A stretch of DNA of 64,000 nucleotides from Mycolicibacterium crocinum (GTDB taxonomy: Bacteria > Actinomycetota > Actinomycetes > Mycobacteriales > Mycobacteriaceae): contig NZ_CP092362.2 in NCBI RefSeq assembly GCF_022370635.2, positions 2,852,001 through 2,916,000 of the forward strand. The letters run 5' to 3'. Shown piece after piece: positions 9,581 through 20,115 of the stretch. The first letter of the stretch is position 1, and the number at the start of each line of letters is the position of its first letter. The notes under the pieces are model-generated. The model searched no databases and was not told the origin of the DNA. It worked only from the letters and a program-made list of their open reading frames with translations. The position numbers were made by a program, and so were the translations under genes.

Positions 9581-11145
9581 TACGGACGCCTCCATTCGCG
9601 ACCGGACCGCTGCAGCATCTCGAACGCCGAATCGGGACCCCAGGTGCCCGATTCGTAGGGATCGGGCTTGCCGTGTGAAGCCCAGTACTCCAGCACGGGA
9701 TCGAGTATCTCCCAGGACAATTCGACCTCGGCGTTGCCGGGGAACAGCGACGGCTCGCCCAGCAGCACGTCGAGGATCAGCCGCTCGTAAGCCTCCGGCG
9801 AATCCTCGGCGAACGCCGAACCGTAGGAGAAGTCCATGTTGACGTCGCGAACTTCCATCGCGCTCCCGGGCACCTTCGAGCCGAAGCGCAGCGTGATGCC
9901 CTCGTCGGGCTGAACGCGAATCACCAAGGCGTTCTTCCCGAGTTCCTCGGTCATCGTCGCGTCGAACGGCAGGTGTGGAGCACGACGGAACACCAGGGCG
10001 ACCTCGGTGACCCTGCGGCCCAACCGCTTTCCGGTCCGCAGATAGAACGGGACGCCGGCCCACCGCCGGGTGTCGACGTCAAGCGTGATCGCGGCGAACG
10101 TCTCGGTGGTGGAGGTCTTCGAGAAGCCCTCCTCGTCGAGCAGTCCGACGACCTTCTCGCCGCCCTGCCAGCCCGAGGCGTATTGACCGCGAGAGGTGGT
10201 CAGGTCCAACGGCTGCACGGGCGAGGTGGCCGAGAGCACCTTGATCTTCTCGGCCCTGACCTCGCTCGGATGGAAGCTCACCGGCTCTTCCATCGCGGTC
10301 AGCGCCAGCAGCTGCAACAGGTGGTTCTGGATGACGTCGCGCGCCGCCCCGATCCCGTCGTAATAGCCGCCACGCCCACCAAGGCCGATGTCCTCGGCCA
10401 TCGTGATCTGCACGCTGTCGACGTAATGGTTGTTCCAGATCGGCTCGAACAGCTCGTTGGCGAATCGCAGCGCCAGGATGTTCTGCACCGTCTCCTTACC
10501 GAGGTAGTGGTCGATGCGGAACACCGACTCCTCGGGGAAGACGCTGTTGACCACCTTGTTGAGTTCGATGGCGCTCTGCAGGTCATGCCCGAAGGGCTTC
10601 TCGATGACGACCCGGCTCCAGCGGCCCTCTTGCTGACGGGCCAGCCCGGACTTCTTCAGCTGCTCACACACCACCGGGAACGACTTCGGTGGAATCGATA
10701 GGTAGAAGGCATGGTTGCCGCCCGTGCCGCGTTCCACATCGAGCTTTTCCAGCGTCTCGGCCAGCCGCTGGAACGACGCATCGTCGTCGAACGAGCCCTG
10801 GACGAATCGGAAACCCTCGGCCAGCCGATCCCACACCTCCTGACGAAAGGGGGTGCGGGCATGCTGGCAGACCGCATCGTGCACGACAGCGCCGAAATCC
10901 TGGTCGGCCCAGTCCCGTCGCGCGAAGCCGACGAGGGAGAACGACGGCGGCAACAGCCCCCGGTTGGCCAGGTCGTAGATCGCCGGCATCAGCTTCTTGC
11001 GGGCGAGATCGCCGGTGACACCGAAGATCACCACGCCGCACGGCCCGGCGATCAACGGCATTCGCTTGTCCCGCTTGTCGCGCAGCGGGTTGTGCCAGGA
11101 GGCCGGAGCGGGCGCTACCACCCCGGGTACGGGCCGGTCCGTCAT
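9580..11145 (-). CDS. zwf: Glucose-6-phosphate 1-dehydrogenase
   Basis: 521 residues. Oxidises glucose-6-phosphate to 6-phosphogluconolactone with NADP+, the entry step of the oxidative pentose-phosphate pathway and a main NADPH source. The Rossmann motif [18 protein letters not shown] (about residues 38-55) and the active-site signature [13 protein letters not shown] are intact. The start at 11145 overlaps the tal stop as ATGA, and the stop overlaps the opcA start, so the enzyme is translationally linked to both neighbours. An N-terminal ~35-residue extension precedes the dinucleotide fold, as in other mycobacterial Zwf proteins. Confidence 0.97.
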   Translation of the reverse strand: MTDRPVPGVVAPAPASWHNPLRDKRDKRMPLIAGPCGVVIFGVTGDLARKKLMPAIYDLANRGLLPPSFSLVGFARRDWADQDFGAVVHDAVCQHARTPFRQEVWDRLAEGFRFVQGSFDDDASFQRLAETLEKLDVERGTGGNHAFYLSIPPKSFPVVCEQLKKSGLARQQEGRWSRVVIEKPFGHDLQSAIELNKVVNSVFPEESVFRIDHYLGKETVQNILALRFANELFEPIWNNHYVDSVQITMAEDIGLGGRGGYYDGIGAARDVIQNHLLQLLALTAMEEPVSFHPSEVRAEKIKVLSATSPVQPLDLTTSRGQYASGWQGGEKVVGLLDEEGFSKTSTTETFAAITLDVDTRRWAGVPFYLRTGKRLGRRVTEVALVFRRAPHLPFDATMTEELGKNALVIRVQPDEGITLRFGSKVPGSAMEVRDVNMDFSYGSAFAEDSPEAYERLILDVLLGEPSLFPGNAEVELSWEILDPVLEYWASHGKPDPYESGTWGPDSAFEMLQRSGREWRRP

Positions 11146-12260
11146 TTGGCCGCGGCGTTGAGCTGTTCCTGGGTGGCGTCGAGCAGTTCCTGCCAGGACT
11201 TCTCGAATTTGTCCACGCCCTCGTTCTCCAGTACCAGGAACACGTCGCGCAGGTCGATGCCGATGGCGTCGAGCTTGTCGAACACTTCCTGAGAGGCCGC
11301 CGCGGTGCCGGTGATCGTGTCGCCGGTGACGACGCCGTGGTCGGCGACGGCGTCCATCGTCTTCTCCGGCATGGTGTTCACCGTGTTGGGGGCGACCAGC
11401 TCGGTGACGTAGAGGGTGTCGGAGTAGTCCGGATTCTTCACACCCGTGGATGCCCACAGCGGTCGCTGCACCCGGGCACCCGCGTCGCGCAGGGCGCCGA
11501 ACCGGTCGCCGCCGAGGAACACCTCCTCGTAGGCGGCGTAGGCCAGTCGGGCGTTGGCGACGCCGGCCTGTCCGCGCAGCGCGAGCGCCTCGTCGGAGCC
11601 GATCTTCTCCAGACGCTTGTCGATCTCGGTGTCCACCCGGGACACGAAGAACGATGCGACGGAATGGATCTTGGCGATGTCGTGGCCGGCTTCCTTGGCC
11701 TTCTCCAGACCCTGGAGGTAGGCGTCCATCACCAGCTTGTAGCGCTCGACCGAGAAGATCAGCGTCACGTTCACCGAAATGCCTTCGGCCAGAACCGATG
11801 CGATGGCCGGCACACCCGCCTCGGTGGCGGGGATCTTGATCAGCAGGTTGGGCCGGTCGACGATCTTCCACAGCTCGATGGCCTGCAGAATGGTCTTGTC
11901 GGTGTCGTGCGCCAGGCGCGGGTCGACCTCGATCGAGACCCGGCCGTCGACGCCGTCGGAGGCCTCCCACTGTGGCCGGAGCACGTCGCAGGCCTCGCGG
12001 ACATCGTCGGTGGTGACGGTGCGGATCGTCGCGTCGACGTCGGCACCACGCTCGGCGAGCTCGGAAACCTGTGCGTCATAGGCGTTTCCGTGCGACAGAG
12101 CGGCCTGGAAGATCGACGGGTTGGTGGTGACACCGACCACGCTGCGAGTGTCGATCAGCTCCTGCAAGTTGCCCGACCGCAGCCGGTCCCGGGACAGGTC
12201 GTCGAGCCAGACGGACACCCCGGCCGCGGACAGTGCGGCGAGGTTGGGATTCTGTGCCAT
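11142..12260 (-). CDS. tal: Transaldolase
   Basis: 372-residue TIM-barrel enzyme moving a dihydroxyacetone unit between sugar phosphates in the non-oxidative pentose-phosphate pathway. The Schiff-base lysine is Lys142 in [20 protein letters not shown] and [17 protein letters not shown] are typical of the long actinobacterial form. The ATG at 12260 has AAGGGG upstream and follows tkt by 28 bp; the stop overlaps the zwf ATG. Confidence 0.97.
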   Translation of the reverse strand: MAQNPNLAALSAAGVSVWLDDLSRDRLRSGNLQELIDTRSVVGVTTNPSIFQAALSHGNAYDAQVSELAERGADVDATIRTVTTDDVREACDVLRPQWEASDGVDGRVSIEVDPRLAHDTDKTILQAIELWKIVDRPNLLIKIPATEAGVPAIASVLAEGISVNVTLIFSVERYKLVMDAYLQGLEKAKEAGHDIAKIHSVASFFVSRVDTEIDKRLEKIGSDEALALRGQAGVANARLAYAAYEEVFLGGDRFGALRDAGARVQRPLWASTGVKNPDYSDTLYVTELVAPNTVNTMPEKTMDAVADHGVVTGDTITGTAAASQEVFDKLDAIGIDLRDVFLVLENEGVDKFEKSWQELLDATQEQLNAAAK

Positions 12261-12288
12261 GACGTTCCCCTTCAGTTGGTCGTGTGGA

Positions 12289-14382
12289 TTAGTTGTCGAT
12301 CACGCGTTCCGCGGCGTCGGCGACGGCTTCTGCGGTGAATCCGAATTCGCGGAACAGGGTCTTGTCGTCGGCGGATTCGCCGTAATGCTCGATCGAGATG
12401 ATTTCGCCGGTGTCGCCGACGAACCGGTACCAGCTCTGGGCCACCCCGGCTTCCACCGCGACGCGGGCCGACACGTCCGGAGGCAGCACGCTGTCGCGGT
12501 ACTCCTGCGGCTGCGAGTTGAACCACTCGACACAGGGCATCGACACCACGTAGGCGTTGATGTCCTTGGCGGCCAACAACTTCTGAGCCTCGACGGCCAG
12601 CTGCAGCTCCGAGCCGGTGGCGATGATGATCACGTCGGCGTCGTCGGCCGGGTTGCCGCCACCAAGGACGTAGCCGCCCTTCTGGACGCCTTCGGCGCTG
12701 GTGCCCTCGAGCACCGGAATGCCCTGGCGGGTGAGGATGAAACCGACCGGGCCCGCACCGTTGCCGCGGGCGATGATGCTGCGCCACGCGTACGCGGTCT
12801 CGTTCGGGTCGCCGGGGCGCACCACCGACAGCTTGGGGATCGCCCGCAGCGCGGCCAGATGCTCGATCGGCTGGTGGGTGGGGCCGTCCTCGCCCAGGCC
12901 GATCGAGTCGTGCGTCCAGATGTAGATGGTGTCGATGTCCATCAGCGAGGCCAGTCGCACCGATGCGCGCATGTAGTCGGAGAACTGCAGGAACGTGCCG
13001 CCGAACGCGCGCGTAGGGCCGTGCAGCACGATGCCGGACAGGATCGCGCCCATCGCGTGCTCACGGATCCCGAAGTGCAGCACCCGGCCGTACCAGTCGG
13101 CGGTGAAGTCGTCGGTGGAGATCGACGGCGGCCCGAACGACTTGACGCCCTTGATCGTCGTGTTGTTGCTGCCCGCGAGATCGGCTGAACCGCCCCACAA
13201 TTCGGGCAGCTTCGGCGCGACGTCGTTGAGCACCTGGCCGAATGCGGCACGGGTGGCGACCGCCTTGGATCCCGGCTCCCAGTAGGTGATGTCGGCATCC
13301 CAGCCGTCGGGCAGTTCCTGGGCGAGCAGCCGGTCCAGCAGTGCCTTGCGTTCCGGCTCGCGCTGCGCCCAGGCGTCGAACTCACCCTGCCACTTCTCGT
13401 GGGCTTCGCGGCCTCGATCGACGAGCTTGCGGGTGTGCGCGATGACCTCGTCGTGCACCTCGAACCTCTTATCCGGGTCGAAGCCGAGGACCTTCTTGGT
13501 GGCAGCTACCTCGTCGTCGCCGAGCGCGGAGCCGTGCACCCCGCCGGTGTTCATCTTGGTGGGGGCCGGATAGCCGATGATCGTGCGGACCGAGATGAAC
13601 GACGGCCGGTCGGTGACCTTCTTGGCCTCGGCGATGGCGTGCTCGATGCCGACGACGTTCTCGCCGCCCTCGACTTCCTGCACATGCCAGCCGTAGGCGC
13701 GGTAGCGGGCGGGAACGTCCTCGCTCAACGCGATGTCGGTGTTGTGCTCGATCGAAATCTTGTTGTGGTCGTAGAACACGATCAGGTTGCCCAGCTGCTG
13801 GGTGCCGGCCAGGGACGACGCCTCGCTGGTGATGCCCTCTTCGATGTCGCCGTCGGAGGCGATGACGTAGATGTAGTGATCGAACGGGCTGGTGCCGGCC
13901 GGCGCGTCGGGGTCGAACAGGCCGCGCTCGTACCGTGCGGCCATCGCCATGCCGACCGCGGAGGCCAGGCCCTGGCCCAGCGGGCCGGTGGTGATCTCGA
14001 CACCCTTGGTGTGGCGGAACTCCGGGTGGCCGGGGGTCTTGGAACCCCAGGTGCGCAGCGACTCGATGTCGGAGAGCTCCAGGCCGAATCCGCCCAGATA
14101 CAGCTGCAGGTACAGCGTCAGGCTGCTGTGCCCGCAGGACAGGATGAACCGGTCGCGGCCCAGCCAGTGGGTGTCGCTCGGATCGTGGCGCATCACCCGC
14201 TGGAACAACGTGTAGGCCAGCGGAGCCAGGCTCATCGCCGTGCCCGGGTGCCCGTTGCCGACCTTCTGCACCGCGTCGGCGGCCAGTACCCGCACCGTGT
14301 CGACGGCCTTGGAGTCCAGCTCCGTCCAGTCCTCGGGGTGGTGGGGTTCGGTCAGCGTGGCGATCTCTTCGACAGTGGTCAC
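12289..14382 (-). CDS. tkt: Transketolase
   Basis: 697-residue thiamine-diphosphate enzyme transferring two-carbon units between sugar phosphates. Seen: [16 protein letters not shown], the thiamine-diphosphate/Mg motif SDGDIEEG, and [11 protein letters not shown] in the pyrimidine-binding domain. I chose GTG at 14382 because AGGAG sits 7 nt before it and the resulting N-terminus ([10 protein letters not shown]) aligns with mycobacterial Tkt; an in-frame ATG 11 codons upstream has no comparable ribosome site. First gene of the operon; a TAGGGT -10 candidate lies at 14433-14438 (reverse strand). Confidence 0.97.
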   Translation of the reverse strand: MTTVEEIATLTEPHHPEDWTELDSKAVDTVRVLAADAVQKVGNGHPGTAMSLAPLAYTLFQRVMRHDPSDTHWLGRDRFILSCGHSSLTLYLQLYLGGFGLELSDIESLRTWGSKTPGHPEFRHTKGVEITTGPLGQGLASAVGMAMAARYERGLFDPDAPAGTSPFDHYIYVIASDGDIEEGITSEASSLAGTQQLGNLIVFYDHNKISIEHNTDIALSEDVPARYRAYGWHVQEVEGGENVVGIEHAIAEAKKVTDRPSFISVRTIIGYPAPTKMNTGGVHGSALGDDEVAATKKVLGFDPDKRFEVHDEVIAHTRKLVDRGREAHEKWQGEFDAWAQREPERKALLDRLLAQELPDGWDADITYWEPGSKAVATRAAFGQVLNDVAPKLPELWGGSADLAGSNNTTIKGVKSFGPPSISTDDFTADWYGRVLHFGIREHAMGAILSGIVLHGPTRAFGGTFLQFSDYMRASVRLASLMDIDTIYIWTHDSIGLGEDGPTHQPIEHLAALRAIPKLSVVRPGDPNETAYAWRSIIARGNGAGPVGFILTRQGIPVLEGTSAEGVQKGGYVLGGGNPADDADVIIIATGSELQLAVEAQKLLAAKDINAYVVSMPCVEWFNSQPQEYRDSVLPPDVSARVAVEAGVAQSWYRFVGDTGEIISIEHYGESADDKTLFREFGFTAEAVADAAERVIDN

Positions 14383-14615
14383 AAACTCGCTCCTGGCGTG
14401 ATCAAAGGGCGGCAAGCTGGGTGGTCCTCTTCACCCTAATGCTGCAAGGTGGTTGGCTGCATAGTGCTGCTACCAGCGTTACCCGCAGGTGTTGCTCTAC
14501 ACCTCAAACTGTGTCATCACGATGGAATGGCCGTGAATCGACCCGTCCGTGCGGAAGTGCTCGCGCGGCCGACTACCATCGGCTGTAGTAGATCGTCAGG
14601 TCAGGAGTCAGTTGC
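14383..14615. promoter_or_regulatory. Divergent tkt/ctaB promoter region
   Basis: 233 bp between the divergent starts of tkt and ctaB. Toward tkt, a TANNNT hexamer TAGGGT lies on the reverse strand at 14433-14438, giving a leader of about 44 nt that contains AGGAG. Toward ctaB, TACCAT at 14574-14579 would give a leader of about 30 nt, with AGGAG at 14602-14606 before the GTG start. No clear -35 elements or operators are visible. Confidence 0.4.
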
Positions 14616-15545
14616 GTGAGAGTTCGCGAAGTGCACCTCGTTGACGGGGCGCCCGTTCGGTTCCGCGACCGGCTCCTCGGCTACCTCGCGCTGACCAAGC
14701 CGCGCGTCATCGAGCTGCTGCTCGTCACCACGATTCCGGCCATGCTGCTGGCCGGCCGCGGCACGGTCGACCTGCCGCTGATCTTCAACACCCTGTTCGG
14801 TGGTCTGCTGGCCGCGGCGGGCGCCAACACGCTGAACTGCGTGGCCGACGCCGACATCGACAAGGTGATGAAGCGCACGGAGCGCCGCCCGCTGGCCCGG
14901 GCCACGGTACCGCGCAGCCACGCCCTGGTGTTCGGCCTGACGCTGTCGGTCGGTTCGTTCTTCTGGCTCTGGTGGACCACCAACCTGCTCTCGGCGCATC
15001 TGGCCGCGGCCACGATCGCGTTCTACGTGCTGATCTACACCCTGCTGCTCAAGCGGCGCACCTCGCAGAACGTGGTGTGGGGCGGCGCGGCCGGCTGCAT
15101 GCCGGTGATGATCGGCTGGTCGGCGGTCACCGACACGATCGGCTGGCAGGCCCTGGTGATGTTCGCGATCATCTTCTTCTGGACGCCGCCGCATACCTGG
15201 GCGCTGGCCATGAAGTACAAAGACGACTACGCGGCCGCCGGCGTCCCGATGCTGCCCGTGGTGGCCACCGAGCGCCAGGTCACCAAGCAGATCCTGATCT
15301 ACACCTGGCTGACCGTGATCGCCACGCTGGCGCTCGCGCCTGCCGCCGGCTGGCTGTATGGCTCGGTGGCGGCGCTCGCCGGTGGCTGGTTCCTGATCAT
15401 GGCGCACCGCCTGCATGCGGGCGTGCGCCGCGGCAACCCGGTCAAGCCGCTGCGTCTGTTCCTGCATTCGAACAACTACCTGGCGCTGGTCTTCGTCGCG
15501 CTGGCCGTCGATTCCGCCCTCGCGCTGCCGACCCTGTTCAGCTAA
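14616..15545 (+). CDS. ctaB: Protohaem IX farnesyltransferase (haem O synthase)
   Basis: 309-residue UbiA-superfamily membrane enzyme that farnesylates haem B to haem O for the aa3 cytochrome c oxidase. Two Asp-rich prenyl-diphosphate sites are present: [20 protein letters not shown] (about residues 72-91) and the YKDDYAAAG loop. Eight to nine hydrophobic helices are visible. The GTG start at 14616 has AGGAG about 10 nt upstream. Its TAA overlaps the TAG of the convergent qor gene within four bases (15542-15545). The product is the substrate of CtaA, encoded about 2 kb away. Confidence 0.97.
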   Translation: MRVREVHLVDGAPVRFRDRLLGYLALTKPRVIELLLVTTIPAMLLAGRGTVDLPLIFNTLFGGLLAAAGANTLNCVADADIDKVMKRTERRPLARATVPRSHALVFGLTLSVGSFFWLWWTTNLLSAHLAAATIAFYVLIYTLLLKRRTSQNVVWGGAAGCMPVMIGWSAVTDTIGWQALVMFAIIFFWTPPHTWALAMKYKDDYAAAGVPMLPVVATERQVTKQILIYTWLTVIATLALAPAAGWLYGSVAALAGGWFLIMAHRLHAGVRRGNPVKPLRLFLHSNNYLALVFVALAVDSALALPTLFS

Positions 15546-16522
15546 TTCTGAGGCAGCAGGACAATCGAGCCGGTCGTCTTGCGGCCTTGCAGATCGCGGT
15601 GCGCCTGCGCCGCCTCCGCGAGCGGATAGTGTCCGCCGACCGTGATCGTGATCGAGCCGCTGGCGATCGCGTCCAGTAATTCGCCCGCTCGCCAAGCGAA
15701 TTCATCCGGTGTCCGGGTGAAGTGGGCGAGGTTGGGCCGGGTGAGGAACACCGACCCGGCGGCGTTGAGGCGCTGCGGGTCGACCGGCGGAACCGGTCCG
15801 CTGGACGCGCCGAACAGCGCCAGGGTGCCGCGGACCGCCAAGCTCGCCAGGCTGGCATCGAACGTCGTCTTGCCGACGCCGTCGTAGACCGCCGCGACCC
15901 CGTGCCCATTGGTGAGGTCGCGGATCTTGGCGGCGAACTCGCTCGGTTCATCCGGATAGTCGAGCACCTCGATCGCGCCGGCCTGCCGCGACAACTCCGC
16001 CTTCTCACGACTGGAGGCAGTCGTGATCACCCGCGCACCGAGGCTCGTGGCCCACTGCGTCAAGATCAGCCCCACGCCGCCTGCGCCGGCATGCACCAGG
16101 ACGAAGTCGCGGGCCTGCACCGCGTACACCGACTTGATCAGGTAGTGCGCTGTCATCCCCTTCAGCAGTGCCGACGCGATCGCGTCCGACGGCACCGAGT
16201 CCGGTACGTAGGCGACGAAATCCGCTGGGGCCGTGCAGAATTCGGCGTAGGCTCCGGACGCCACCGCGGTGACCACCCGGTCGCCGGGCTTGATCGCGGC
16301 GACGTCGTCTCCGACGGCGGCGATCGTGCCGCACACCTCGGTGCCCAGCACGAAGGGCAGCTCCCGCGGATACAGGCCGGAACGGAAGTAGGTGTCGATG
16401 TAGTTGACGCCGATTGCGTCCGCGGCGATCAGCACCTCGGCCGGGCCGGGCGTGGGTTGCGGCTTCTCGACGTAGTTCAGGACCTCGGGGCCGCCCGTCT
16501 CGGCAATTTCAATTGCGTGCAT
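15542..16522 (-). CDS. qor: Quinone oxidoreductase / zinc-free MDR reductase
   Basis: 326-residue NADPH-dependent member of the medium-chain dehydrogenase/reductase family. [15 protein letters not shown] is a typical Qor N-terminus, [12 protein letters not shown] marks the substrate domain, and [13 protein letters not shown] is the nucleotide-binding loop. The zinc-ligand residues of alcohol dehydrogenases are absent. ATG at 16522; an in-frame GTG two codons upstream is possible. It is divergent from the ATP-grasp-like gene with almost no spacer and convergent with ctaB. Confidence 0.93.
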   Translation of the reverse strand: MHAIEIAETGGPEVLNYVEKPQPTPGPAEVLIAADAIGVNYIDTYFRSGLYPRELPFVLGTEVCGTIAAVGDDVAAIKPGDRVVTAVASGAYAEFCTAPADFVAYVPDSVPSDAIASALLKGMTAHYLIKSVYAVQARDFVLVHAGAGGVGLILTQWATSLGARVITTASSREKAELSRQAGAIEVLDYPDEPSEFAAKIRDLTNGHGVAAVYDGVGKTTFDASLASLAVRGTLALFGASSGPVPPVDPQRLNAAGSVFLTRPNLAHFTRTPDEFAWRAGELLDAIASGSITITVGGHYPLAEAAQAHRDLQGRKTTGSIVLLPQN

Positions 16523-16541
16523 GGTCACTATCATCCCCGGT

Positions 16542-17492
16542 GTGAGTGCTCGCCCGAATCTGGCTCGTCCCGATGTCTTCCATCCGAGCATCGTGCTGGC
16601 CGGATGCCCGCAACTGGTGACGGGCGACGGTGACGACGACGGGCTGGTCGCCGCCCTGCGCGCCCGGGGTCTGCATGCCCGCTGGCTGTCCTGGGACGAC
16701 CCCCAGACCGAGACGGCCGACCTGGTGATCCTGCGGGCCGCGTGGGACTACGCCGAACGTCGCGAGGAGTTCCTGGCCTGGACCAGGCGGGTGCGCCATC
16801 TGCTCAACGCGCCGGACGTGGTGGCCTGGAACAGCGACAAGCATTATTTGCAGGACCTCGCCGACGCGGGCGTCCCCACCATCGCGTCGTTCTTCGTCGA
16901 GCCCGGGAACACCGTGCGTCTGCCCACGGGCGAGATCGTGGTCAAACCCGCCATCGGCGCCGGCTCGATCGACACCGGCAGGTTCGTCGACGCCGCCGCG
17001 GCGCGCAAGCACGTCCGCGCCCTGCAGGACAGCGGACGCACCGCGTTGATCCAGCCCTACGACGCCCGCGTCGAGCAAGGGGAGACCGCGCTGGTGTTCC
17101 TCGGCGGCCGGCAGTCGCACGCGTTCACCAAAGGGCCGATGCTGCCGCCGGAAGGGGAGTCGCCCACGCTGCACGATTCCGGGACTTACGTCGAGGAGTC
17201 GCTGGCCCCGGCCGATCCCGACTTCGAGATGTGGGACGTCGGTGCGGCCGCGCTGGCCGCCGCCGCGGGCCATCTGGGCATCGACATCAGTGAATTTCTT
17301 TACGCCCGAGTCGATCTCATCGGCGGCGCCGACAATCCGCTGCTGCTGGAGCTCGAGGTGATCGAGCCGGGGCTGGGCTGGCGTCAGCTCGACGAACGCA
17401 CCCGCGATCTGCAGCAGCGTGCCTTCGCCCTCGAAGTCGAGTCAGCCCTCGAGCGTCTTGGGCTCGGTCCGCTGTCGCATCGACGCCCATAG
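16542..17492 (+). CDS. ATP-grasp-like protein, Rv1455 type
   Basis: About 316 residues. GEIVVKPAIGAGSIDTGRF (ATP-binding Lys and glycine loop), ALIQPYDARVEQGETALVFL and a C-terminal LLELEVIEPGLGW (acidic metal-binding residues and a later Asn/Glu position) have the layout of ATP-grasp ligases of the RimK/glutathione-synthetase kind. Substrate unknown. I prefer the GTG at 16542; an in-frame ATG at 16521 overlaps the divergent qor start and would add seven residues. The last 51 bp overlap the convergent ctaA gene. This is the Rv1455 position. Confidence 0.75.
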   Translation: MSARPNLARPDVFHPSIVLAGCPQLVTGDGDDDGLVAALRARGLHARWLSWDDPQTETADLVILRAAWDYAERREEFLAWTRRVRHLLNAPDVVAWNSDKHYLQDLADAGVPTIASFFVEPGNTVRLPTGEIVVKPAIGAGSIDTGRFVDAAAARKHVRALQDSGRTALIQPYDARVEQGETALVFLGGRQSHAFTKGPMLPPEGESPTLHDSGTYVEESLAPADPDFEMWDVGAAALAAAAGHLGIDISEFLYARVDLIGGADNPLLLELEVIEPGLGWRQLDERTRDLQQRAFALEVESALERLGLGPLSHRRP

Positions 17493-18398
17493 CGCCGCGG
17501 TGGCAGCGGTGCAGGCCGCCGCGCCCGCGACGTGCACGGCCACCAATGCGGCCGGGACACCGGTGAAGAACTGCACCGCACCGACCAAGCCCTGGGCCAG
17601 AACAAGACCGACGAGCACCGCCAGCCGCGTCATGATCGACCGCGGCGCGAACACCGCCTGAAGGCCTGCGGCCAGCCCGACCAGCAGCGCCAGGTACGCG
17701 ATCAGCAGCGTCGAATGCATGTGCACCAGCGTGAGGATCTCGACCTCGAGGCGCGGCACCACCCGCTGCGGGCTCTTGTCCCCGGCGTGCGGGCCTGCGC
17801 CGGTCACCAAGGTGCCGGTGACCAGAATCGCGGCCAGCGTCACCGCACCGAGCACCGTCAGGTGCCGCAGCGGCTTGGGCACCAGCGCGGTCGAGATGCC
17901 GTCGTCGGGCTCGCCGATCTTGACGAAGAGCAGGGTGGCCAGCCACACCATCGCCATCGAGGCCAGCAGGTGAATCGCCACGGTCCACCAGGCCAGCCCG
18001 GCCAGCACCGTGATGCCGCCGAGCACCGCCTGCACCACCGTCGACGCCGGCATCAACCAGCCGTAGACGAGCACCTCACGGCGGCGCCGGGCGCGGGTGA
18101 CGGCCAGCACGGCCAGGATCGCGGTGATCACGACCAGGAAGGTGATCATCCGGTTGCCGAACTCGACGGCCTGGTGAATGCCGGGCACTTCGGCGTGCGG
18201 GACCGGGACGAAGCTGCCGGGGAAGCACTGCGGCCACGTCGGGCAACCCAGCCCCGACGCGGTGACGCGGACGATCGCACCGGTGACGGCGATGCCGCCC
18301 TGGGTCAGGATCACCGCGGCGGCGATGATGCGCTGGACGCGCAGGCTCGGCAGTGGCAGCAGGTCCACCAGTCGCAGGAAAAACCGTCCGACGGGCAC
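17442..18398 (-). CDS. ctaA: Haem A synthase (COX15/CtaA family)
   Basis: 318-residue membrane protein converting haem O to haem A. Eight hydrophobic helices in two four-helix halves are visible. Conserved haem-ligand regions are GIHQAVEFGNR in the first half and LVHMHSTLLIAYL in the second, plus SGLGCPTWPQC, whose paired Cys are typical of actinobacterial and Bacillus CtaA, and TGTLVTGAGPHAGD. The GTG start is preceded by TACGAT with a 6-nt gap, suggesting a leaderless mRNA. The M. tuberculosis counterpart Rv1456c has been labelled an ABC-transporter component because it lies next to ABC genes; the sequence here is clearly CtaA. Confidence 0.93.
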   Translation of the reverse strand: MPVGRFFLRLVDLLPLPSLRVQRIIAAAVILTQGGIAVTGAIVRVTASGLGCPTWPQCFPGSFVPVPHAEVPGIHQAVEFGNRMITFLVVITAILAVLAVTRARRRREVLVYGWLMPASTVVQAVLGGITVLAGLAWWTVAIHLLASMAMVWLATLLFVKIGEPDDGISTALVPKPLRHLTVLGAVTLAAILVTGTLVTGAGPHAGDKSPQRVVPRLEVEILTLVHMHSTLLIAYLALLVGLAAGLQAVFAPRSIMTRLAVLVGLVLAQGLVGAVQFFTGVPAALVAVHVAGAAACTAATAALWASMRQRTEPKTLEG

Positions 18399-18404
18399 GG
18401 CCCG

Positions 18405-18410
18405 ATCGTA
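18405..18410 (-). promoter_or_regulatory. Predicted -10 of ctaA, leaderless start
   Basis: Read on the reverse strand, TACGAT fits TANNNT and ends 6 nt before the ctaA GTG at 18398, placing the predicted transcription start on the start codon. No -35 element is obvious. Confidence 0.4.
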
Positions 18411-18514
18411 GAGGACCGCTAACTACGTCCTGTAGTAGGGCCGTCCGTGCGCCCCCCGGCGTGGTGACTCCGGTCCCTACCGGCCGGGGCCGGACCGATG
18501 GCAGGGTGGGCCGC

Positions 18515-20113
18515 ATGAAGAAGCGGACGCTCGCCGCACTGGTTCCCGCCGCCCTCGCCGGCATCGCTCTGCAGGACCTGGTCCAGAAGGAACATGCCCT
18601 CCGCCGTAATTTCCCGGTCATCGCGCGCGCGAGATATCTGCTCGAGTCGATCGGCCCGGAGCTGCGCCAGTACATCATCACCAGCAACGACGACGGGCGG
18701 CCGTTCAGTCGCGATCAGCGACGCTGGGTGTACACCTCGGCGAAGAAGAACAACAACTACTTCGCGTTCGGTACGGACAACGACACCGAGAACGCCTCCT
18801 ATCCGATCATCAAGCAGGCCACTTTCTCCGAAGTCGTCCCCGCCTCGCCGATCCACGGGCGCGACATCGAGCTGCCGGGCGGAAAGATACTGGGCGGACC
18901 ACGGGGACGTCGGCACGCCTTCCGGCCGTCGTCGGTGGTCAATGTGTCGGCGATGTCGTTCGGTTCGCTCAGCCCGCAGGCGATCCAGGCGATCAACAAG
19001 GGAGTGAAGCTCGCCGGCTCCTGGCACAACACGGGCGAGGGTGGCTTGTCGGACCATCACCGCCAGGGCGGCGACCTGGTGTTCCAGATCGGCACCGGCT
19101 ACTTCGGCTGCCGCAACGAGCGCGGCGAGTTCGATCTCGACCGGCTGATCGACGTCGTCGGGTCCGGCCCGGTCCGCGCCGTCGAGTTCAAGCTCAGCCA
19201 GGGCGCGAAACCCGGTCTGGGCGGCCACCTTCCGGGTGCCAAGGTGAACGCAGAGATCGCCCGGATCCGGGGTGTCCAGGAGGGCAAGGACGTCGTCAGC
19301 CCGTCCCGGCACACCGCATTCCGCAATGTCGACGAGATGCTCGACGTCGTCGAGCGGGTCGCCGACGCCACGGGACTGCCGGTCGGAATCAAGTCCGCGG
19401 TGGGCGAGATCGGATTCTGGCAGGAGCTGGCCGCCCGAATGGGTGACGGGCAGCGCGGGGTCGACTTCATCACGATCGATGGCGGCGAGGGCGGTACCGG
19501 CGCCGCCCCGCTGGTCTTCGCCGACCACGTGTCGTTCCCGTTCCGGGTTGGCTTCGCCCAGGTTTACGGGCTGTTCGCACAGGCCGGTCTGACCGATCGG
19601 GTCACCTGGATCGGGTCAGGCAAACTCGGCCTGCCCGCCAACGCGATCGTGGCGTTCGCCCTGGGCGTCGACCTCATCAACGTCGCGCGCGAGGCGATGT
19701 TGGCGATCGGCTGCATCCAGGCCCAGAAGTGCCACACCGACCGCTGCCCGACCGGTGTCGCGACGCAGAACCCATGGCTGGCTCGCGGTTTGGATCCCGA
19801 GCAGAAGTCGCATCGGCTGGCGAACTACATCATGACGTTGCGCCGCGACCTGCTGAAGGTCTCGGAGGCGGCCGGGGTCCGTCACCCCGCGTTGCTGAGT
19901 CCGAACGCCGTCGAGATCCTCGACGGCGACCGTCAGCACCGGCCGCTCGCCGATGTGTACGGCTACCAGCCCGGGTGGGGCACCCCCGGACAGGAGATCG
20001 CCCGCGACATCGACGAGTACATGTCGCGGTACGCGGATCTGCCGGGCACCGACCGGGTCGTCGTGCACGAACCGCTGAAGCTGGCGACCGAGCCGAACCA
20101 GGCGATCGAATAG
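18515..20113 (+). CDS. GltS-like FMN-binding, Fe-S flavoprotein
   Basis: 532 residues, resembling the FMN/Fe-S synthase domain of glutamate synthase but without the glutaminase domain. Seen: an N-terminal hydrophobic stretch (about 5-20); VNVSAMSFGSLSPQAI; AGSWHNTGEGGLSDHH; the FMN barrel TIDGGEGGTGAAP; and Cys400-X5-Cys406-X4-Cys411 (CIQAQKCHTDRCPTG), the 3Fe-4S ligand spacing of GltB. It may be an archaeal-type GltB or an oxidoreductase with another substrate. No gltD or glutaminase gene is nearby. It stands alone, opposite in strand to ctaA and the ABC genes between which it is inserted; in M. tuberculosis those are adjacent. ATG at 18515 chosen; upstream extension is low-complexity. Confidence 0.85.
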   Translation: MKKRTLAALVPAALAGIALQDLVQKEHALRRNFPVIARARYLLESIGPELRQYIITSNDDGRPFSRDQRRWVYTSAKKNNNYFAFGTDNDTENASYPIIKQATFSEVVPASPIHGRDIELPGGKILGGPRGRRHAFRPSSVVNVSAMSFGSLSPQAIQAINKGVKLAGSWHNTGEGGLSDHHRQGGDLVFQIGTGYFGCRNERGEFDLDRLIDVVGSGPVRAVEFKLSQGAKPGLGGHLPGAKVNAEIARIRGVQEGKDVVSPSRHTAFRNVDEMLDVVERVADATGLPVGIKSAVGEIGFWQELAARMGDGQRGVDFITIDGGEGGTGAAPLVFADHVSFPFRVGFAQVYGLFAQAGLTDRVTWIGSGKLGLPANAIVAFALGVDLINVAREAMLAIGCIQAQKCHTDRCPTGVATQNPWLARGLDPEQKSHRLANYIMTLRRDLLKVSEAAGVRHPALLSPNAVEILDGDRQHRPLADVYGYQPGWGTPGQEIARDIDEYMSRYADLPGTDRVVVHEPLKLATEPNQAIE

Positions 20114-20115
20114 CC

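Noticed and set aside
18353..18514. N-terminal extension of the GltS-like protein
   Set aside because: Low-complexity and overlaps the ctaA start and its promoter; the ATG at 18515 begins the hydrophobic segment.
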